Positions 9,251 through 9,685 of a stretch of 9,685 bases of DNA are shown here, one piece after another. The first letter of the stretch is position 1. Every line of letters starts with the position of its first letter. The notes beneath the pieces are model-generated. The model ran no database searches, had not been told where the DNA came from, and saw only the letters and a list, made by a program, of their open reading frames with translations. This DNA comes from JAXDLK01 sp034666665 (lineage in GTDB: Bacteria > Desulfobacterota > Binatia > JACPRU01), in contig JAXDLK010000061.1 of assembly GCA_034666665.1 (NCBI GenBank), positions 1 through 9,685 on the forward strand, given 5' to 3'. The translations under genes and the position numbers were made by a program.

Positions 9251-9286
9251 CGCTCAAGGTCCTCACGTTCAACATCTTCCACGACT
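9167..9286 (+). repeat. Three diverged tandem copies of a 40-bp unit
   Basis: Copies lie at 9167-9206, 9207-9246 and 9247-9286, exactly 40 bp each. By my hand alignment copies 1/2, 1/3 and 2/3 agree at 29, 29 and 30 of 40 positions without gaps. Shared anchors are GTGACSCTC at the start, TTC in the middle and CACRAC near the end. Read from its own GTG, each copy gives VTL(E/K), then a central F, then (V/I)(F/L)H(D/N). No similar unit lies immediately before 9167 or after 9286. Copy 3 is the functional-looking N-terminus of the EEP gene. Because 40 is not a multiple of 3, the three copies are in different frames. Confidence 0.8.
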
Positions 9287-9685
9287 ACCCCGCCCTGCGT
9301 CATTTCGAGGAGCGTCTTGCGATCCTCGAGCGGGCGCTCGTCGCGGAGGCTGCGGATCTGGTCGTGCTCCAGGAGGCATGGATCTCGAGGACGCACGGTG
9401 ACTTGGTCGCGCGGCTCGTCGAGGGGTTGCGGCAGTGCGGCCTCGCCTATCAGCAGTTCTATGCGCCGGCGAACGGCTCCGTCGGCGGTGGCGGCGAGTT
9501 CGAGGAAGGCAGCGCAATTCTCAGCCGCTGGCCGATCGCCGACGCCGAAGCGCGCGAGCTCGCGCCGGAGCATCCGATCGAGCGGACGTGGCACGGCTAC
9601 GTCTATCAGGAGCGGCGGATCGCCGTTCGCGCCTCCGTCATAATCGCCGGCCGGTGCCGCTTGCAGGTTTTCGGCACGCACCTCA
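9247..9685 (+). CDS. Endonuclease/exonuclease/phosphatase (EEP) family protein, N-terminal part
   Basis: The frame from GTG 9247 is open to the right edge (146 codons) and reads as an EEP-fold metal-dependent phosphoesterase. It has LKVLTFNIFH (N9 of motif I), ADLVVLQEAW (catalytic metal ligand E43), GSAILSRWPI (about residues 88-97), and VFGTHL (H145) at the edge. The family includes AP endonucleases, sphingomyelinases, inositol phosphatases and secreted nucleases; the substrate cannot be told from this part. Motif I lies only a few residues from the N-terminus, so no signal peptide is present with this start. GTG 9247 is the only start codon between the in-frame TGA at 9208-9210 and motif I. 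No Shine-Dalgarno is visible, so initiation may depend on coupling to the frame ending at 9250. The remainder of the gene lies outside the window. Confidence 0.85.
   Translation, partial: MTLKVLTFNIFHDYPALRHFEERLAILERALVAEAADLVVLQEAWISRTHGDLVARLVEGLRQCGLAYQQFYAPANGSVGGGGEFEEGSAILSRWPIADAEARELAPEHPIERTWHGYVYQERRIAVRASVIIAGRCRLQVFGTHL

Noticed and set aside
9199..9681. 160-codon minus-strand frame at the right edge
   Set aside because: It is antisense to the EEP-family coding sequence, which carries recognisable motifs in its own frame.

Overview
This is a chromosomal replication-origin neighbourhood from a GC-rich, Gram-negative-type bacterium. The + strand carries dnaA, dnaN, gyrB and gyrA in order. 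They are followed by a HAD-family hydrolase gene and the 5' part of an endonuclease/exonuclease/phosphatase (EEP) family gene that runs off the right edge. On the left edge, pointing away from dnaA, is the 5' part of hemL (glutamate-1-semialdehyde aminomutase). The very high GC, the use of GTG starts and the large insert in GyrB between TOPRIM and the C-terminal motif suggest a proteobacterial or deltaproteobacteria-like lineage (Myxococcota, Desulfobacterota or Binatota grade). That placement is inference and weak. The proteins are intact, with all key motifs visible.

Layout: 1-272 hemL (minus, partial). 273-691 is a non-coding divergent region holding DnaA boxes, including a perfect one, and two strong hairpins; it is a candidate oriC and/or dnaA autoregulatory region. 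692-2047 dnaA. 2048-2282 is a second gap with two more DnaA-box-like sites, a hairpin and a direct repeat. 2283-3407 dnaN. 3408-3567 is an AT-rich gap with a candidate gyrB promoter; recF, often found here in other bacteria, is absent. 3568-6000 gyrB, 6011-8548 gyrA, 8514-9170 HAD hydrolase overlapping the gyrA end, 9167-9250 a possible 27-codon mini-ORF, and 9247-9685 the EEP-family gene (partial).

How the genes work together: DnaA opens the origin, the DnaN clamp tethers the replicative polymerase, and GyrB2GyrA2 removes the positive supercoils ahead of the forks. gyrB and gyrA are 10 nt apart and surely co-transcribed. The HAD and EEP genes look like translationally coupled passengers of the gyrase transcript, with no evident replication role.

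The replication core is ordinary. The one structure I would single out is at 9167-9286: three diverged tandem copies of a 40-bp unit that contains the EEP start codon. The HAD stop overlaps the GTG of copy 1 (GTGA), and the reading frame opened there runs 27 codons and stops exactly at the GTGA of copy 3, which is the EEP start. The period and copy number together preserve a two-step stop-start coupling. No mobile element, CRISPR array, rRNA or tRNA was seen.
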